Assembly (NCBI GenBank): GCA_001023535.1
Contig: CP011020.1
Location: 6,085,218-6,149,217, forward strand
DNA length: 64,000 bases
Direction of reading: 5' to 3'
From: Pseudomonas chlororaphis
GTDB lineage: Bacteria; Pseudomonadota; Gammaproteobacteria; Pseudomonadales; Pseudomonadaceae
Position 1 is the first letter of the stretch. Each line of letters begins with the position of its first letter. The position numbers were made by a program, and so were the translations under genes. Of this stretch, positions 42,672 to 52,353 are shown one piece after another. The notes beneath the pieces were generated by a model. It did no database searches. It saw only the letters and a list, made by a program, of their open reading frames with translations, and was not told where the DNA came from.

Positions 42672-45106
42672 CACCGCTGCACCACCGTTTGCAACGCGCC
42701 ACTGGCTTCAGGCTTTTTTGCGAACAACCTCTGTGGCAACAGGAAGTACGCCAACGCCGGCAGCAGGATCAGCGCGCCGAGCATGTTCACCAGGAACATG
42801 AACGCCAGCAGGATACCCATGTCGGCCTGGAACTTGATCGGCGAGAACGCCCAGGTCGCCACGGCGATCGCCAGGGTAATGCCCGTCAGCAGGACCACCT
42901 TGCCGGTGAACAGCAGCGCCCGGTAATACGCCTCGGACAGCGAGGCGCCGGCACGCATGTGCGTGAGGATCACGCTCAGCACGTAGAGGGCGTAGTCGAC
43001 GCCGATGCCCACCCCCAGGGCGATCACCGGCAGCGTGGCCACCTTGACGCCCATGCCCAGGCCCACCATCAAGGCCTCGCAGAGGATCGAGGTGAGCATC
43101 AGCGGCAGCACGGCGGCGAGCACCGCGCGCCAGGAGCGGAACGTCACCCAGCAGAGCAGGATGACCGCGCCATAGACCCAGAACAGCATTTCGCGCATGG
43201 CTTTCTTGACCACGATATTGGTCGCGGCCTCGATCCCGGCGCTGCCCGCGGCGAGCATGAACTTCACCTGCGGCAGTTGCTGTTGTGCAATGAAGGCTTC
43301 GCTGGTCTGCACCACCCGCTCCAGGGTATCGGCCTTGTGGTCGGCGAGGTAGACGTACAGCGAAAGCAGCGAACAGCCCTGGTTGAACAGCTCCCGTGGC
43401 GCCCGCGTCTGCACCGCGCCCAGGGCACCGTCGTTGGGAATCAATTCGTACCACTTGAAGTTGCCTTCGTTGTAGCCGGCGGCGGCGATCTTGCTCAGGG
43501 CGGCCATGGAGTTGGTCGACTCGACGCCCGGCAGTTGCTCCAGTTGCCAGGCCAGGGCGTCCACGGCGGCCAGGGTCGAATAGCGGGTGCACTGGTCTTC
43601 TGGGGTTTTGACCATGACCACGAAGATGTCCGAACTGGCCGCGTAGTTTTGCGTCATGAAGGCCGCGTCGCGGTTGTAGCGTGAGTCGGGACGTAACTCC
43701 GGGGCACCCGGGTCGAGGTCGCCGATCTTCAAGTGCAGGCTGATCGCGAACCCGCCGACCGCCAGCAGCAGGCCTACCAGGCAGGCTACATAAGCCCAGG
43801 GCCGTTGGGTGAACAGGTCGAGGAAGCGCCACAACGGGTGCTTGACGTTCGCCTGCACCTCGGCGGTTTCCGCCCGCAGGCTGCGCGCCGCCGCCTGGCT
43901 GCCAACGCCGATGTAGCTGAGCAGGATGGGCAGCAGGATCAGGTTGGTGAAGATCAGCACCGCCACACCGATGCTGGCGGTGATCGCCAGGTCCTGGATG
44001 ACCCGGATCTTGATCACCATCAGCACGGCGAACCCGACCGCGTCACACAGCAGCGCGGTCATGCCGGCGGCGAACAGGCGGCGGAAGGTATAGCGCGCAG
44101 CGACCACCCGGTGCGTGCCGCGACCAATGTCCTGCATGATGCCGTTCATCTTCTGCGCACCGTGGCTCATGCCGATGGCGAACACCAGGAACGGCACCAG
44201 CGCCGAATAAGGGTCCAGGTCATAACCGAGCGTGGCCAGCAAACCCATCTGCCAGAGCACCGCCACCAGCGAGCACAGCACCACCAGCGCGGTGCTGCGG
44301 GCGCAACGGGTGTACCAGTAGAGCACGGCCACGGTCACCAGCACCGCGACCACGAAGAACAGCATGACCTGCAGCAACCCGGCGACCAGGTCACCGATGA
44401 TCTTGGTGAAGCCAGTGATGTGGATCTGGATGCGCTCGTTCTGGTACTTGTCGCGCAAGGCCTCCAGTTGCCGCGAGAACGCGCCTGCGTCCAGGGCCTT
44501 GCCAGTCTCCGGGTTGATTTCCAGCAACGGCACGAAGATCACGCTGGACTGGAAGTTGCCGGCCACCAGTTGGCCGATCTCGCCGGAGCGGGCCACGTTA
44601 GTGCGCACCTGTTCCAGGCTGGCCGGCGAACCGTCGTAGGTGTCGGGGATGACCGTGCCGCCATCCAGCCCTTCTTCGGTCACTGAGGTCCAGCGCGTGG
44701 TCGGCGTCCACAGCGACTTCATGTAGGGCTTGTCGACGCCGGGCAGCAGGTAGATTTCGTCGTTGAGCCTGGCCAGGGTGTCCAGGTAGTCCTTGTCGAA
44801 GATGCTGCCCTCGGTGACCGCCACGGCGATGCGGACCGAGTTGCCGAGGCCACTCAGTTCGCTGCGCTGTTCCAGGAAGTTGGCGACGTAGGGATGGGAG
44901 GTCGGGATGGTCTTTTCAAAACTGGCATTGAGGCCGATCTTGCTGGCCTGGTAGCCCAGCACCAGGGTCGCCAGCAGGCAGAGCAGGATCACCCAGGGAC
45001 GGTGATTGAAGATCGCCCGCTCGCCCAGGTTGCCGGAACGCGGATCGAAATCCTCCAGGCGGGCGATCACCACTTGCTGTTCGAGGGCAGGATTATGCTC
45101 GTTCAC
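42671..45106 (-). CDS. RND-superfamily (MMPL-type) transporter
   Basis: 811 residues in two repeats, each with a membrane helix, a large periplasmic loop and five further helices (for example around VMLFFVVAVLVTVAVLYW and LIFTNLILLPILLSYIGV in the first half; VAIALGVGIGVDYALYVLSV-like helix in the second). Charged residues of proton relay are seen in FAIGMSHG and GIGVDYALY. No membrane-fusion or outer-membrane partner gene adjoins, as is usual for this group, which handles hydrophobic compounds. Last gene of the calA operon; may move phenylpropanoids or related lipophilic substrates. Function inferred. Confidence 0.85.
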   Translation of the reverse strand: MNEHNPALEQQVVIARLEDFDPRSGNLGERAIFNHRPWVILLCLLATLVLGYQASKIGLNASFEKTIPTSHPYVANFLEQRSELSGLGNSVRIAVAVTEGSIFDKDYLDTLARLNDEIYLLPGVDKPYMKSLWTPTTRWTSVTEEGLDGGTVIPDTYDGSPASLEQVRTNVARSGEIGQLVAGNFQSSVIFVPLLEINPETGKALDAGAFSRQLEALRDKYQNERIQIHITGFTKIIGDLVAGLLQVMLFFVVAVLVTVAVLYWYTRCARSTALVVLCSLVAVLWQMGLLATLGYDLDPYSALVPFLVFAIGMSHGAQKMNGIMQDIGRGTHRVVAARYTFRRLFAAGMTALLCDAVGFAVLMVIKIRVIQDLAITASIGVAVLIFTNLILLPILLSYIGVGSQAAARSLRAETAEVQANVKHPLWRFLDLFTQRPWAYVACLVGLLLAVGGFAISLHLKIGDLDPGAPELRPDSRYNRDAAFMTQNYAASSDIFVVMVKTPEDQCTRYSTLAAVDALAWQLEQLPGVESTNSMAALSKIAAAGYNEGNFKWYELIPNDGALGAVQTRAPRELFNQGCSLLSLYVYLADHKADTLERVVQTSEAFIAQQQLPQVKFMLAAGSAGIEAATNIVVKKAMREMLFWVYGAVILLCWVTFRSWRAVLAAVLPLMLTSILCEALMVGLGMGVKVATLPVIALGVGIGVDYALYVLSVILTHMRAGASLSEAYYRALLFTGKVVLLTGITLAIAVATWAFSPIKFQADMGILLAFMFLVNMLGALILLPALAYFLLPQRLFAKKPEASGALQTVVQR

Positions 45107-45163
45107 ATCGGACTCCGAATACGGCCACAGGGGGCGCGGGTACAGTGCGCGCTGGCGAGTTGC

Positions 45164-46246
45164 TCAACGTTGCGCCGAAGAAAAAAGGACATGGTCGAGG
45201 CGGGTCGGACCGTTCAGGCCGACGCATACCAGGCTGCCGTCCGGTGCCGCCACCACGCCAGCGATGGAGGTCGCGGCCGGGGCCGGTGAACGTCGAAAGT
45301 GACGTCCCGGGTCAAGACTGAGCAGCACGTCGCCGGCCTGGCTGGCCAGGACCCAAGTGCCATCCGCCAATCGGGTGGCGGCGGACAGGGCCACTTCCAG
45401 GTCGGTGTCGATCGGTTGCCAGCGGCCGCCTTGGTCCCCCGACCAATAGGCGTTGCCACGCAAACCGAAGGCCACCACCTCTCCCGTCGAACTGCCTTGC
45501 AGGCCGAAGAAGCTGCCCTCATAGGGTGATTCCAGTGCCTGAAAGCTGTGCCCGTTGTCCTGTGAACGCAGCAGCAACCCGCGCTCGCCGACGATGAACA
45601 GCGCACTCCCCGCCGCACGAATGCCGTACAGGTTGAGGTCCTCGGGGTTTTCCAGCTGCCGCATCCACGGCTGCCAGTGACTGCCGCCGTCACGGGTGTG
45701 CAGGATCAGGCCATAGGCACCGACCGCGTAGCCGGTGCGCCGGTCACTGAAGTACAGGTCGAGAAAAGGCTTGTCCGGCCCGTCGGCCACCAGCCGCTCG
45801 GCATCCTTCAACGCCTTGGGATCATCCCCTTCGCGAGCCTGGGCCAGGGCCAACTGCGCGGCGGCGACGCCGTCCAGTTGCTTGGTCCACGATTCGCCGC
45901 CGTCGGTGCTGTGCAGGATCACACCCATGTGGCCCACGGCCCAACCTTCCTGCGCATCCACAAACTGCACCGCCGTAAGACTGACGCTGACCGGCACCTT
46001 TGCCTGGCGCCAGCTCACGCCGGAGTCATCCGACAGCAACACGATGCCGCGCTCGCCGACCGCCACCAACCGTTCACCGGCCCGGGTCACCGCCAGCAAC
46101 ACCGAATGGGCTGCCTTGGCACTTTGCAGCGCCGCCTGGTCGAGCAACGCAACCCGTGGAGTCGCCATCGCCCAGCCCGGCATCAGCATGACCGCCAGCA
46201 GCAGGGCCGCCGGCAGCGTGCGCGTGAGTGAAAATTTACCGATCAT
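45164..46246 (-). CDS. YCF48/BNR-repeat exported protein
   Basis: About 360 residues from ATG 46246, preceded by GGAG; ATG 46258 is an alternative. A signal peptide ends at GWAMA-TP. The rest is a beta-propeller of YCF48/BNR type: repeated blocks such as GIVLLSDDSGVSWRQ, GVILHSTDGGESW, GLILHTRDGGSHWQPW and GLLLRSQDNGHSFQA. These proteins regularly accompany DUF1302, DUF1329 and RND genes. It probably works in the periplasm with the RND transporter. Confidence 0.83.
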   Translation of the reverse strand: MIGKFSLTRTLPAALLLAVMLMPGWAMATPRVALLDQAALQSAKAAHSVLLAVTRAGERLVAVGERGIVLLSDDSGVSWRQAKVPVSVSLTAVQFVDAQEGWAVGHMGVILHSTDGGESWTKQLDGVAAAQLALAQAREGDDPKALKDAERLVADGPDKPFLDLYFSDRRTGYAVGAYGLILHTRDGGSHWQPWMRQLENPEDLNLYGIRAAGSALFIVGERGLLLRSQDNGHSFQALESPYEGSFFGLQGSSTGEVVAFGLRGNAYWSGDQGGRWQPIDTDLEVALSAATRLADGTWVLASQAGDVLLSLDPGRHFRRSPAPAATSIAGVVAAPDGSLVCVGLNGPTRLDHVLFSSAQR

Positions 46247-46331
46247 TGTCCGCTCCAACCGCCCAAGAAGAGTGATCCAACTGCCCGCCCGCGAGCGCCG
46301 AAGCCGCAGCCTCGGCGCCCTGCCCCAAGGC

Positions 46332-47693
46332 TCAGCGGCTGCTGTCGTTGGCCATGGCGTCCGGGGTGAAGAACGCCGCTGGTGGACGCGGATAGCTCTG
46401 GTACTGCACGTTCAGGTCGTTGGCCGACGAGTTGAGGAAGTAGGCCCCGGTTTCCAGGTTGTAGCTGCCCCACGACATCTGGGCCGTCAGCGCCGGCATT
46501 TCCGGTGCCAGCAAGGTCAGCGAGTAGTTGTGGCGGCCCAATTTGCCCTGGGCGTCGTAACCGTCGACCAGCAGCACCTGCCAGGAATCCTCATCCACGT
46601 AGTAGGTGCGCTTGGGCACCACGTGGCGCTTGCCGTCCTTGAGCGTGGCACTCACCACCCAGACCCGGTGTTTCTCCCAGCGCACCAGGTCCGGGTTGAG
46701 GAAGTTCGGCTTGACCAGGTCGTCGCTTTTCGCCGCCGCCGCACGGTTGTTGTTGTAGGGCACCAGCAACTCTTTCTTGCCCACCAGCTTCAGGTCGTGC
46801 CGGTCGGTAGGACCGAAGACCATGAACGCCTCATCGAAGAAGCCGACGCCCGAGGTGACGAAGTCCGGGGTGTCGTAGGCGATGTTCGGCGCCCGCCGTA
46901 CCCGACGCTGGCCAACCAGGTACTGCCAGGCGGCACGCTTGCCCGGGTCCATGTCCCAATGGGTCATCAGGCCTTCGCCGGCCTTGGAGGACGGCAGTTC
47001 CGTCGCCAGTTTGCCGATCAGGAACTTGCTCCCGAAGGTCTCCAGGCTGCCTTCCTTGAAATAGTAGGGATTCTGGTACCAGAACCGCGCCCGAGTGGCC
47101 TGGATCTTCTTGCCGCCCGCGGTCATCAGCCAGGTGTCGAACGGCGAGTAGAACGTGTCGGCGCCCTGCCAGGACAGGCGGTAGTTCCACAGCACCTCGG
47201 CGCCGTTCTGCGGCAATGGGAAAGGAATCCCGCCATAGGCGCCGCTGACTTTTTCGGTCTCCACTTCAAGGCTGGCACGGGTCGCGTTCTTCAGCGTGTT
47301 GTCGTACACCCACTGCGGCGCGGCGGCACTGCGGTGGGTCGGATAGACATCGAGCCGGTAGCCCGGATACTTCTGCAGCAAGGCCTTGGTGCCATCGGCC
47401 AACTGGTCGGCGTACTGCGCCATGTTGGCGGCGGTCACCGAGAACAATGGCTTGTCGGCGGCGAAGGGGTCGGCACGCTTGTCGCCGTTCTTGTAGCCTG
47501 CCGGCACGGTGGTGTAGCCCCCGGTCCACGCCGGAATGCTGCCGTCCTTGTTGCCTGCACGCTCGGCGCCCATGGGCGTGAGGTCACTGTTGAGCCGCGC
47601 GGCCTGCTCGGGGGACACCGCCGCCTGCACCAGGCCGGCACTGAGCAAGGCAATGGCCAGGGCCGAAATACGCAAGGAAATTTTGCTTTGCAT
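46332..47693 (-). CDS. DUF1329 family exported protein
   Basis: 453 residues with a signal peptide (ISALAIALLSAGLVQA-AV). Conserved features of DUF1329 are seen: LTPMGAERAGNKDGSIPAWTGG, TKALLQKYPGYRLDVYPTHRSAA, RVRRAPNIAYDTPDF and KRTYYVDEDSWQVLLVDGYD. The fold is LolB/LolA-like and it is thought to handle lipophilic molecules in the periplasm. It follows the DUF1302 gene by 18 bp. Confidence 0.87.
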   Translation of the reverse strand: MQSKISLRISALAIALLSAGLVQAAVSPEQAARLNSDLTPMGAERAGNKDGSIPAWTGGYTTVPAGYKNGDKRADPFAADKPLFSVTAANMAQYADQLADGTKALLQKYPGYRLDVYPTHRSAAAPQWVYDNTLKNATRASLEVETEKVSGAYGGIPFPLPQNGAEVLWNYRLSWQGADTFYSPFDTWLMTAGGKKIQATRARFWYQNPYYFKEGSLETFGSKFLIGKLATELPSSKAGEGLMTHWDMDPGKRAAWQYLVGQRRVRRAPNIAYDTPDFVTSGVGFFDEAFMVFGPTDRHDLKLVGKKELLVPYNNNRAAAAKSDDLVKPNFLNPDLVRWEKHRVWVVSATLKDGKRHVVPKRTYYVDEDSWQVLLVDGYDAQGKLGRHNYSLTLLAPEMPALTAQMSWGSYNLETGAYFLNSSANDLNVQYQSYPRPPAAFFTPDAMANDSSR

Positions 47694-47711
47694 AGCGGAT
47701 GAAACCTCTTA

Positions 47712-49358
47712 TTAGAATGTGGTTTTCACGTACATGGAAACGAAGTCGCGGTCCGCCAGCGATTGCGCATAGCTGAAGTTGCCGTCTTCGCGCAGACCCG
47801 CCGCGGCCTTGCCGAAGAAGTTCACGTAGTTGATGCCAAAGTCCCAGCGCTGCAGGTACGTGGCCTTGACGCCGACACTCCAGTCACCGGCATGGGAGTT
47901 GCCGAAACCGCCTTTGCTGACGGCCGACGAACGCCCGTCAAGCCCGACGCCAAACCCCACCGGCACGCTCAAATCGAGGCCGTCGGCCACCTGGAAGTAC
48001 GCCGGCTCGGCCAGCACTCGCAGCGCGGTGGCGTCGCGGGTGGTGTTGGGGTCCAGGGCAGCGCGGTTGTCCGTCACGCTGAGGGTGCGGTTCCAGGCCA
48101 GTTCGGCGAGCACCGATCCGCCGTCCCAGAACGTGCCGGGCGACAGCAGGTAGATCGTCGACAGGTTGACGTGGGCGGTCTTGCCCTTGGCGTAGAGCGC
48201 GTCACCGCTGTTGTCCGCCGCAGTGCCCGGGGTCACCACCTGCAGGTTGCTGACCAGCGGCGCGTCCCAGCGCACCGACGTTTCACCGGCGAAGTTGAAC
48301 GGGCCATAGGCCGTGGAGAAACTGGCGCCGACGGTCTTGATGTCTTCGGCGTAGACCTGGCGATAGGCATTGAGGATCGGCAATCCGGTGGCCGCCGCCG
48401 CGGCGCCGTCGAGGTAGGCGTACAGCGCACTCGGCGTCTTGTCGTGGTACTTCGCGGCGTAGAAGCCCAGTTCCAGCTCGGTGCCTTCAGGCTTGAAGCG
48501 CAGCTGCATGCCGCCCTGCCCCGAGTTCCTGGCCTCGATGTCCGAAGCGTGCACGGTGGTGTTGCCGAACACCTCGGTCCAGTCACCCGCGCCCTTGCCG
48601 ATGCCATCGTTGTCGCTCAGGTAACTGCCCGCACCCGGGACGTTGGAGCGTTCCCACTCGAACTGGTAGTAGGCGCCGACGGACAATTGTGGGTTGATCT
48701 GCAATTGCCCGGACACTTGATTGACCGGGCGCAGGATTTCCTTGAACTGCGTCCCCGGCACGCTGAGCAACTTGACCACGTCGGTGGGCCCTTGGGCCGC
48801 GGCGATGCCGTTGCTGCCGTAGAACAGGCTCTCGCCGTAGATCAGGCTGTGCCGGCCCAGGCGCACCGTGCCCTGGCTGGTGTCTCCCACGTCGCCGCGC
48901 AGAAACACGAAGGCGTCCAGCAGTTCGGCGTCACGCCCGTGCAGCTCACGGGTGTCGTCGAGGAAATGCGGATTGGCGCTGTCGTCGGTGTCCTTGTTGT
49001 AGACATCGTCGTACCAGGCCGCGCCGCTGATGCGCAGGCCGTAGTTCTGCCGGCTCAGGTCCATTTCACTGAACAGGTCCAGGCGGTTGGAGACCAGGCC
49101 CCGGCTGAAATTCCTGTCGCCCTGGCCCTGGATCGAGGGGTACAGGCCGCCTGCCGTCGACGCATTGGTCAGGTGGTTGTCGGCACCTTGCAAGCGCCAG
49201 GCCTGGCTGTACTTGATGGTGTTGTCCCAGCGCAGGCGCCAGTCACTGTCACCGAGGTCGATTTGCGCAGCCTGGGACTGAGTGGCCCAACCGGCCAGAC
49301 ACACCGACAGGGCCAGAGCGTTGCGTGTAAAGCCCGGATAGCATCGAGAATTGTGCAT
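47712..49358 (-). CDS. DUF1302 outer-membrane beta-barrel protein
   Basis: About 548 residues from ATG 49358 (MHNSRCYPGF), preceded by GAGGA; the frame is open to 49418. The signal peptide ends near ATQSQA-AQ. The mature protein is rich in alternating strands with aromatic belts (DWRLRWDNTIKYSQAWR, FFGKAAAGLREDG) and ends in FVSMYVKTTF with a terminal Phe, as outer-membrane barrels do. DUF1302 proteins nearly always pair with DUF1329. Likely an outer-membrane channel for hydrophobic substrates of this operon. Confidence 0.87.
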   Translation of the reverse strand: MHNSRCYPGFTRNALALSVCLAGWATQSQAAQIDLGDSDWRLRWDNTIKYSQAWRLQGADNHLTNASTAGGLYPSIQGQGDRNFSRGLVSNRLDLFSEMDLSRQNYGLRISGAAWYDDVYNKDTDDSANPHFLDDTRELHGRDAELLDAFVFLRGDVGDTSQGTVRLGRHSLIYGESLFYGSNGIAAAQGPTDVVKLLSVPGTQFKEILRPVNQVSGQLQINPQLSVGAYYQFEWERSNVPGAGSYLSDNDGIGKGAGDWTEVFGNTTVHASDIEARNSGQGGMQLRFKPEGTELELGFYAAKYHDKTPSALYAYLDGAAAAATGLPILNAYRQVYAEDIKTVGASFSTAYGPFNFAGETSVRWDAPLVSNLQVVTPGTAADNSGDALYAKGKTAHVNLSTIYLLSPGTFWDGGSVLAELAWNRTLSVTDNRAALDPNTTRDATALRVLAEPAYFQVADGLDLSVPVGFGVGLDGRSSAVSKGGFGNSHAGDWSVGVKATYLQRWDFGINYVNFFGKAAAGLREDGNFSYAQSLADRDFVSMYVKTTF

Positions 49359-49463
49359 GGTGTTCCTCATTGTTCTTGTTGTGGGAAGCCTGTTCTGTAC
49401 GCGGGTCGCCCGGGACACGAGCGGCAGCGGGTTACACGAAAATGCGCGGGGTAGCGTTCTCCC

Positions 49464-50231
49464 TCAGATGTAAGTGGACGCCAGGCCGCCATCGACCGGT
49501 AGGTTGATGCCGTTGATCCAGCGAGACTCATCGGCACACAGAAACGCGATGGCAGCCGCCACCTCATCGGCGTAGGCCGGCCGCTTCATGCGATGGGCAT
49601 CCGCCTCGACGCGCGCTTGGCCGAGCATGCTGACGAAGTCGCCGAGGATGGGCGTGAACACCGGGCCCGGCGCCACGCAGTTCATGCGCACCGAGGTTTG
49701 CAAGAACCACGGCTGGGCCTGCTGATAGCTCCAGACGATCAGCGCCTCTTTGAAATACTGGTAGCAACTGTCTTGCGGCACCGGATGCTGGTCCAGCCAG
49801 GCCTGGGCCTGGGCAAAGCCATCGATGGCGGCCAGGGTCTTGTGCAGTGCCAGCCGCTGCGGCCATTGCGCCCCCAGGATCGATGCGACGTTGACGATGC
49901 TGCCGCCGGCCCGGATGCGCGGCAGCAGCGCGGCGCACAGGTGCCGCACCCCGAGGTAATTGACCTGGGCGACCAACTGCGGGTCGGCGGTGCCCGGAAC
50001 CCCGGCGATGTTGCAGAGCCCATCGAGGGACGCCGGCAGTGACTGCACGGCGGCGTCGATGGCATCCGGGTGGCTGAGATCGGCCTGGATGAACTGGTCC
50101 AGGCTCAGGTTGGGCGCATTGCGATCCATGCCGATGACGCTCGCTCCGTGAGCACGCAGGGTTCGCGCCGTTTCAGCGCCGATGCCCGAGGAAACGCCGG
50201 TCACCACGATCGTCTTGTTGGTCAACTTCAT
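49464..50231 (-). CDS. calA: Coniferyl-alcohol dehydrogenase (SDR)
   Basis: 255 residues from ATG 50231 with GGGAG upstream. Glycine motif TGVSSGIG at residues 11-18; D of GMDRN after strand 2 points to NAD+; catalytic Y-Q-Y-F-K. The short N-terminal strands and the SCYQYFKEALIVWSYQQAQPW block are characteristic of the coniferyl alcohol dehydrogenase / 3-alpha-hydroxysteroid dehydrogenase branch. The calB homologue nearby makes the coniferyl alcohol assignment likely. It oxidises coniferyl alcohol to coniferyl aldehyde. First gene of a five-gene operon. Confidence 0.8.
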   Translation of the reverse strand: MKLTNKTIVVTGVSSGIGAETARTLRAHGASVIGMDRNAPNLSLDQFIQADLSHPDAIDAAVQSLPASLDGLCNIAGVPGTADPQLVAQVNYLGVRHLCAALLPRIRAGGSIVNVASILGAQWPQRLALHKTLAAIDGFAQAQAWLDQHPVPQDSCYQYFKEALIVWSYQQAQPWFLQTSVRMNCVAPGPVFTPILGDFVSMLGQARVEADAHRMKRPAYADEVAAAIAFLCADESRWINGINLPVDGGLASTYI

Positions 50232-50329
50232 AGCAGGCTCCCGATTCGTGCTTGTGCTGCCCGTACGGGCGGAGGCAGCCAAGCCATGTTGTTATTGTGC
50301 CGAATTAGTTAATCTCGGTAACTAGTTGT

Positions 50330-50345
50330 AGCAAGCGATATGCCA
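50330..50345 (-). promoter_or_regulatory. Sigma-54 (-24/-12) promoter of the calA operon
   Basis: On the minus strand TGGCATATCGCTTGCT fits TGGCAC-N5-TTGCW with one change. Expected start near 50319, about 88 bp before the calA ATG. Confidence 0.75.
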
Positions 50346-50481
50346 TCTCCTGACAAACGACCGCCGACCGCTCAAGCACGCGGCATCCAGGCAATTCAGA
50401 AGGATCAAGGCTCAGGTGGGCAGGGATGAGGACGTTAGAAAAGTGATGATTTCAGCAATTTCGTGCTGCACTATGCGCAAT

Positions 50482-50495
50482 ATGATTAATCGAAT
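50482..50495. promoter_or_regulatory. Candidate activator site upstream of calA
   Basis: ATGATTAAT-CGA-ATTAG (first 14 bases) shares its left half and the ATTA of the right half with the perfect palindrome upstream of calB (55774-55794). It is about 150 bp upstream of the calA -12 element and just before the regulator's own start. A looser relative (ATGATTTCA-GCA-ATT) lies at 50446. Confidence 0.5.
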
Positions 50496-50507
50496 TAGGG
50501 AATTGCG

Positions 50508-52337
50508 ATGGCAGATAAGCTGATCTCCCTGGCCGAACTGTCCCGGGGCACGCAAAAGCAACCAGCGCGCGGCGCCAGTGAACAGTTGCCGCCCGGCGCC
50601 GCGCCGACGCTGCAGGATCTGACCGAATGCCTGATGTTCAGCCCCGGCGACGGACGCATCTGGCTGAACGGCGCGCGGATGCTGCTGATGCACAACAGTG
50701 GCGTGGGTGCCTTGCGCCGCGAACTGATCGAAAGCATGGGCCTGGCCCGCGCCCGGGGCATCATGCTGCGTACCGGCTACCATTGCGGTGCCCGGGACGC
50801 GGCGCTGATCAAGGAGCGCTTCCCCGAAGCAGACATCCTGGCGCTGTTCGCCGCTGGCCCGATCATCCATGCCATCGAGGGCGCGGTGAAGGTCGAGCCG
50901 GTGCATTTCGAATTCGACATGAACCTGGGCACCTACTACGGCGAGTTCCTCTGGCATCACTCCAGCGAAGACGACGAACACATCGCCCAATACGGCATCG
51001 GCACCGAACCGGCCTGTTGGATGCAGACCGGCTACGCCATCGGCTATACATCGGCGATGGTTGGACGGCTGATTCTCTATCGGGAGGTCGAATGCCGTTC
51101 CACCGGATCGAGCATCTGCCGGCTGGTGGGCAAGCCCGCCGAAGAATGGGACGACGCCGAAGAGGACCTGGCCGACCTGAACGCCGAACCCTTCGTCAGC
51201 ACCGGCGGACGCAGCGCGGCGCCCCAGGGCCGGGGCGATAAAGGTGCCCTGCCCGCTCGCCTGCTGGCGGACCCGACACCGGCCCAGGACAGCGACATGG
51301 TCGGTATTTCCTCAGCCTTCAACGCGGCCTGCCACATGCTGCGTCGGGTGGCGCCGACCCAGGCGACGGTGCTGTTCACCGGTGAGTCCGGTGTTGGCAA
51401 GGAAATGTTCGCGCGGATGCTGCACCGCATCAGCCCGCGCCACGACGAGCCCTTCGTGGCCATCAACTGTGCGGCCATCCCAGAAAACCTGATGGAGTCG
51501 GAGCTGTTCGGCGTCGAGCGCGGCGCCTACACCGGCGCCACCCAATCGCGCGCCGGCCGCTTCGAGCGCGCCAATGGCGGCACGCTGTTCCTGGACGAGA
51601 TCGCCACCCTCAGTTTGGTGGCCCAGGGCAAACTGCTGCGCGCCTTGCAGGAAGGTGAAGTCGAACGGGTGGGCGGCAGTCGCACCCTCAAGGTCGATGT
51701 GCGGGTGGTTGCCGCGACCAATGTCGACCTGCGCGCCGCGGCACAGCGTGGCGAGTTCCGCGAGGACTTGTTCTTTCGACTGAACGTGTTCCCCATCCAC
51801 TTGCCGCCGCTGCGCGAACGCAAGGAGGACATCCCGCTGCTGATGACCCATTTCCTGCAGCGCTTCACCCAGCGCCATGGCCGTCAGATCAGCGGCTTCA
51901 CCCCGCGCACCGCAGACACCCTGCTGGCCTACGATTTTCCGGGCAACATCCGCGAATTGCAGAACCTGGTGGAGCGCGGCGTGATCAGCGCCCCGGACGG
52001 CGGCGCCATCGACCTGTCGCACCTGTTCACCAGCGGCGAACGCCTGGCTCTGCCGATGTTCTCCATCGGCACCCGCGGCCAACTCGCGGCTGCACCGAAC
52101 GCTCAAGCGGCGCCGCCTCAGGCTCCCGCCGCACCGATCCGGAGCGGCGATGAAGCCCTCCAGCAACTGTTCGGCGGCAAGGATTTGAGCCGGCTGTCGC
52201 TGCAGGAAGTCGAGGACGCGATGATCGACCGTTGCCTGAGCGAAGTGAAAGGCAACGTCTCTGAAGCGGCCCGCCGCCTGGGCCTGACTCGGGCACAGCT
52301 GTCCTATCGCTTGTCGCGGCGCCCAGCCAGTGACTAA
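50508..52337 (+). CDS. XylR/DmpR-type sigma-54 activator with V4R domain
   Basis: 609 residues; AGGGA precedes the ATG. The N-terminal XylR_N part (about 30-125, [32 protein letters not shown]) and V4R part (about 140-215, [34 protein letters not shown]) form the aromatic-sensing module of DmpR/XylR relatives. The AAA+ domain (about 265-500) has Walker [11 protein letters not shown], the sigma-54 loop GAYTGA and Walker [12 protein letters not shown] Fis-type helix-turn-helix closes it ([21 protein letters not shown]). Divergent from calA; both cal operons have -24/-12 promoters, so it is the expected activator responding to a phenylpropanoid. Inducer inferred. Confidence 0.9.
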   Translation: MADKLISLAELSRGTQKQPARGASEQLPPGAAPTLQDLTECLMFSPGDGRIWLNGARMLLMHNSGVGALRRELIESMGLARARGIMLRTGYHCGARDAALIKERFPEADILALFAAGPIIHAIEGAVKVEPVHFEFDMNLGTYYGEFLWHHSSEDDEHIAQYGIGTEPACWMQTGYAIGYTSAMVGRLILYREVECRSTGSSICRLVGKPAEEWDDAEEDLADLNAEPFVSTGGRSAAPQGRGDKGALPARLLADPTPAQDSDMVGISSAFNAACHMLRRVAPTQATVLFTGESGVGKEMFARMLHRISPRHDEPFVAINCAAIPENLMESELFGVERGAYTGATQSRAGRFERANGGTLFLDEIATLSLVAQGKLLRALQEGEVERVGGSRTLKVDVRVVAATNVDLRAAAQRGEFREDLFFRLNVFPIHLPPLRERKEDIPLLMTHFLQRFTQRHGRQISGFTPRTADTLLAYDFPGNIRELQNLVERGVISAPDGGAIDLSHLFTSGERLALPMFSIGTRGQLAAAPNAQAAPPQAPAAPIRSGDEALQQLFGGKDLSRLSLQEVEDAMIDRCLSEVKGNVSEAARRLGLTRAQLSYRLSRRPASD

Positions 52338-52353
52338 ACGTGGCGAGGGCCCT

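Noticed and set aside
45735..47702. 655-residue plus-strand frame across the YCF48-like and DUF1329 genes
   Set aside because: Antisense shadow; the minus-strand genes have signal peptides and family motifs.
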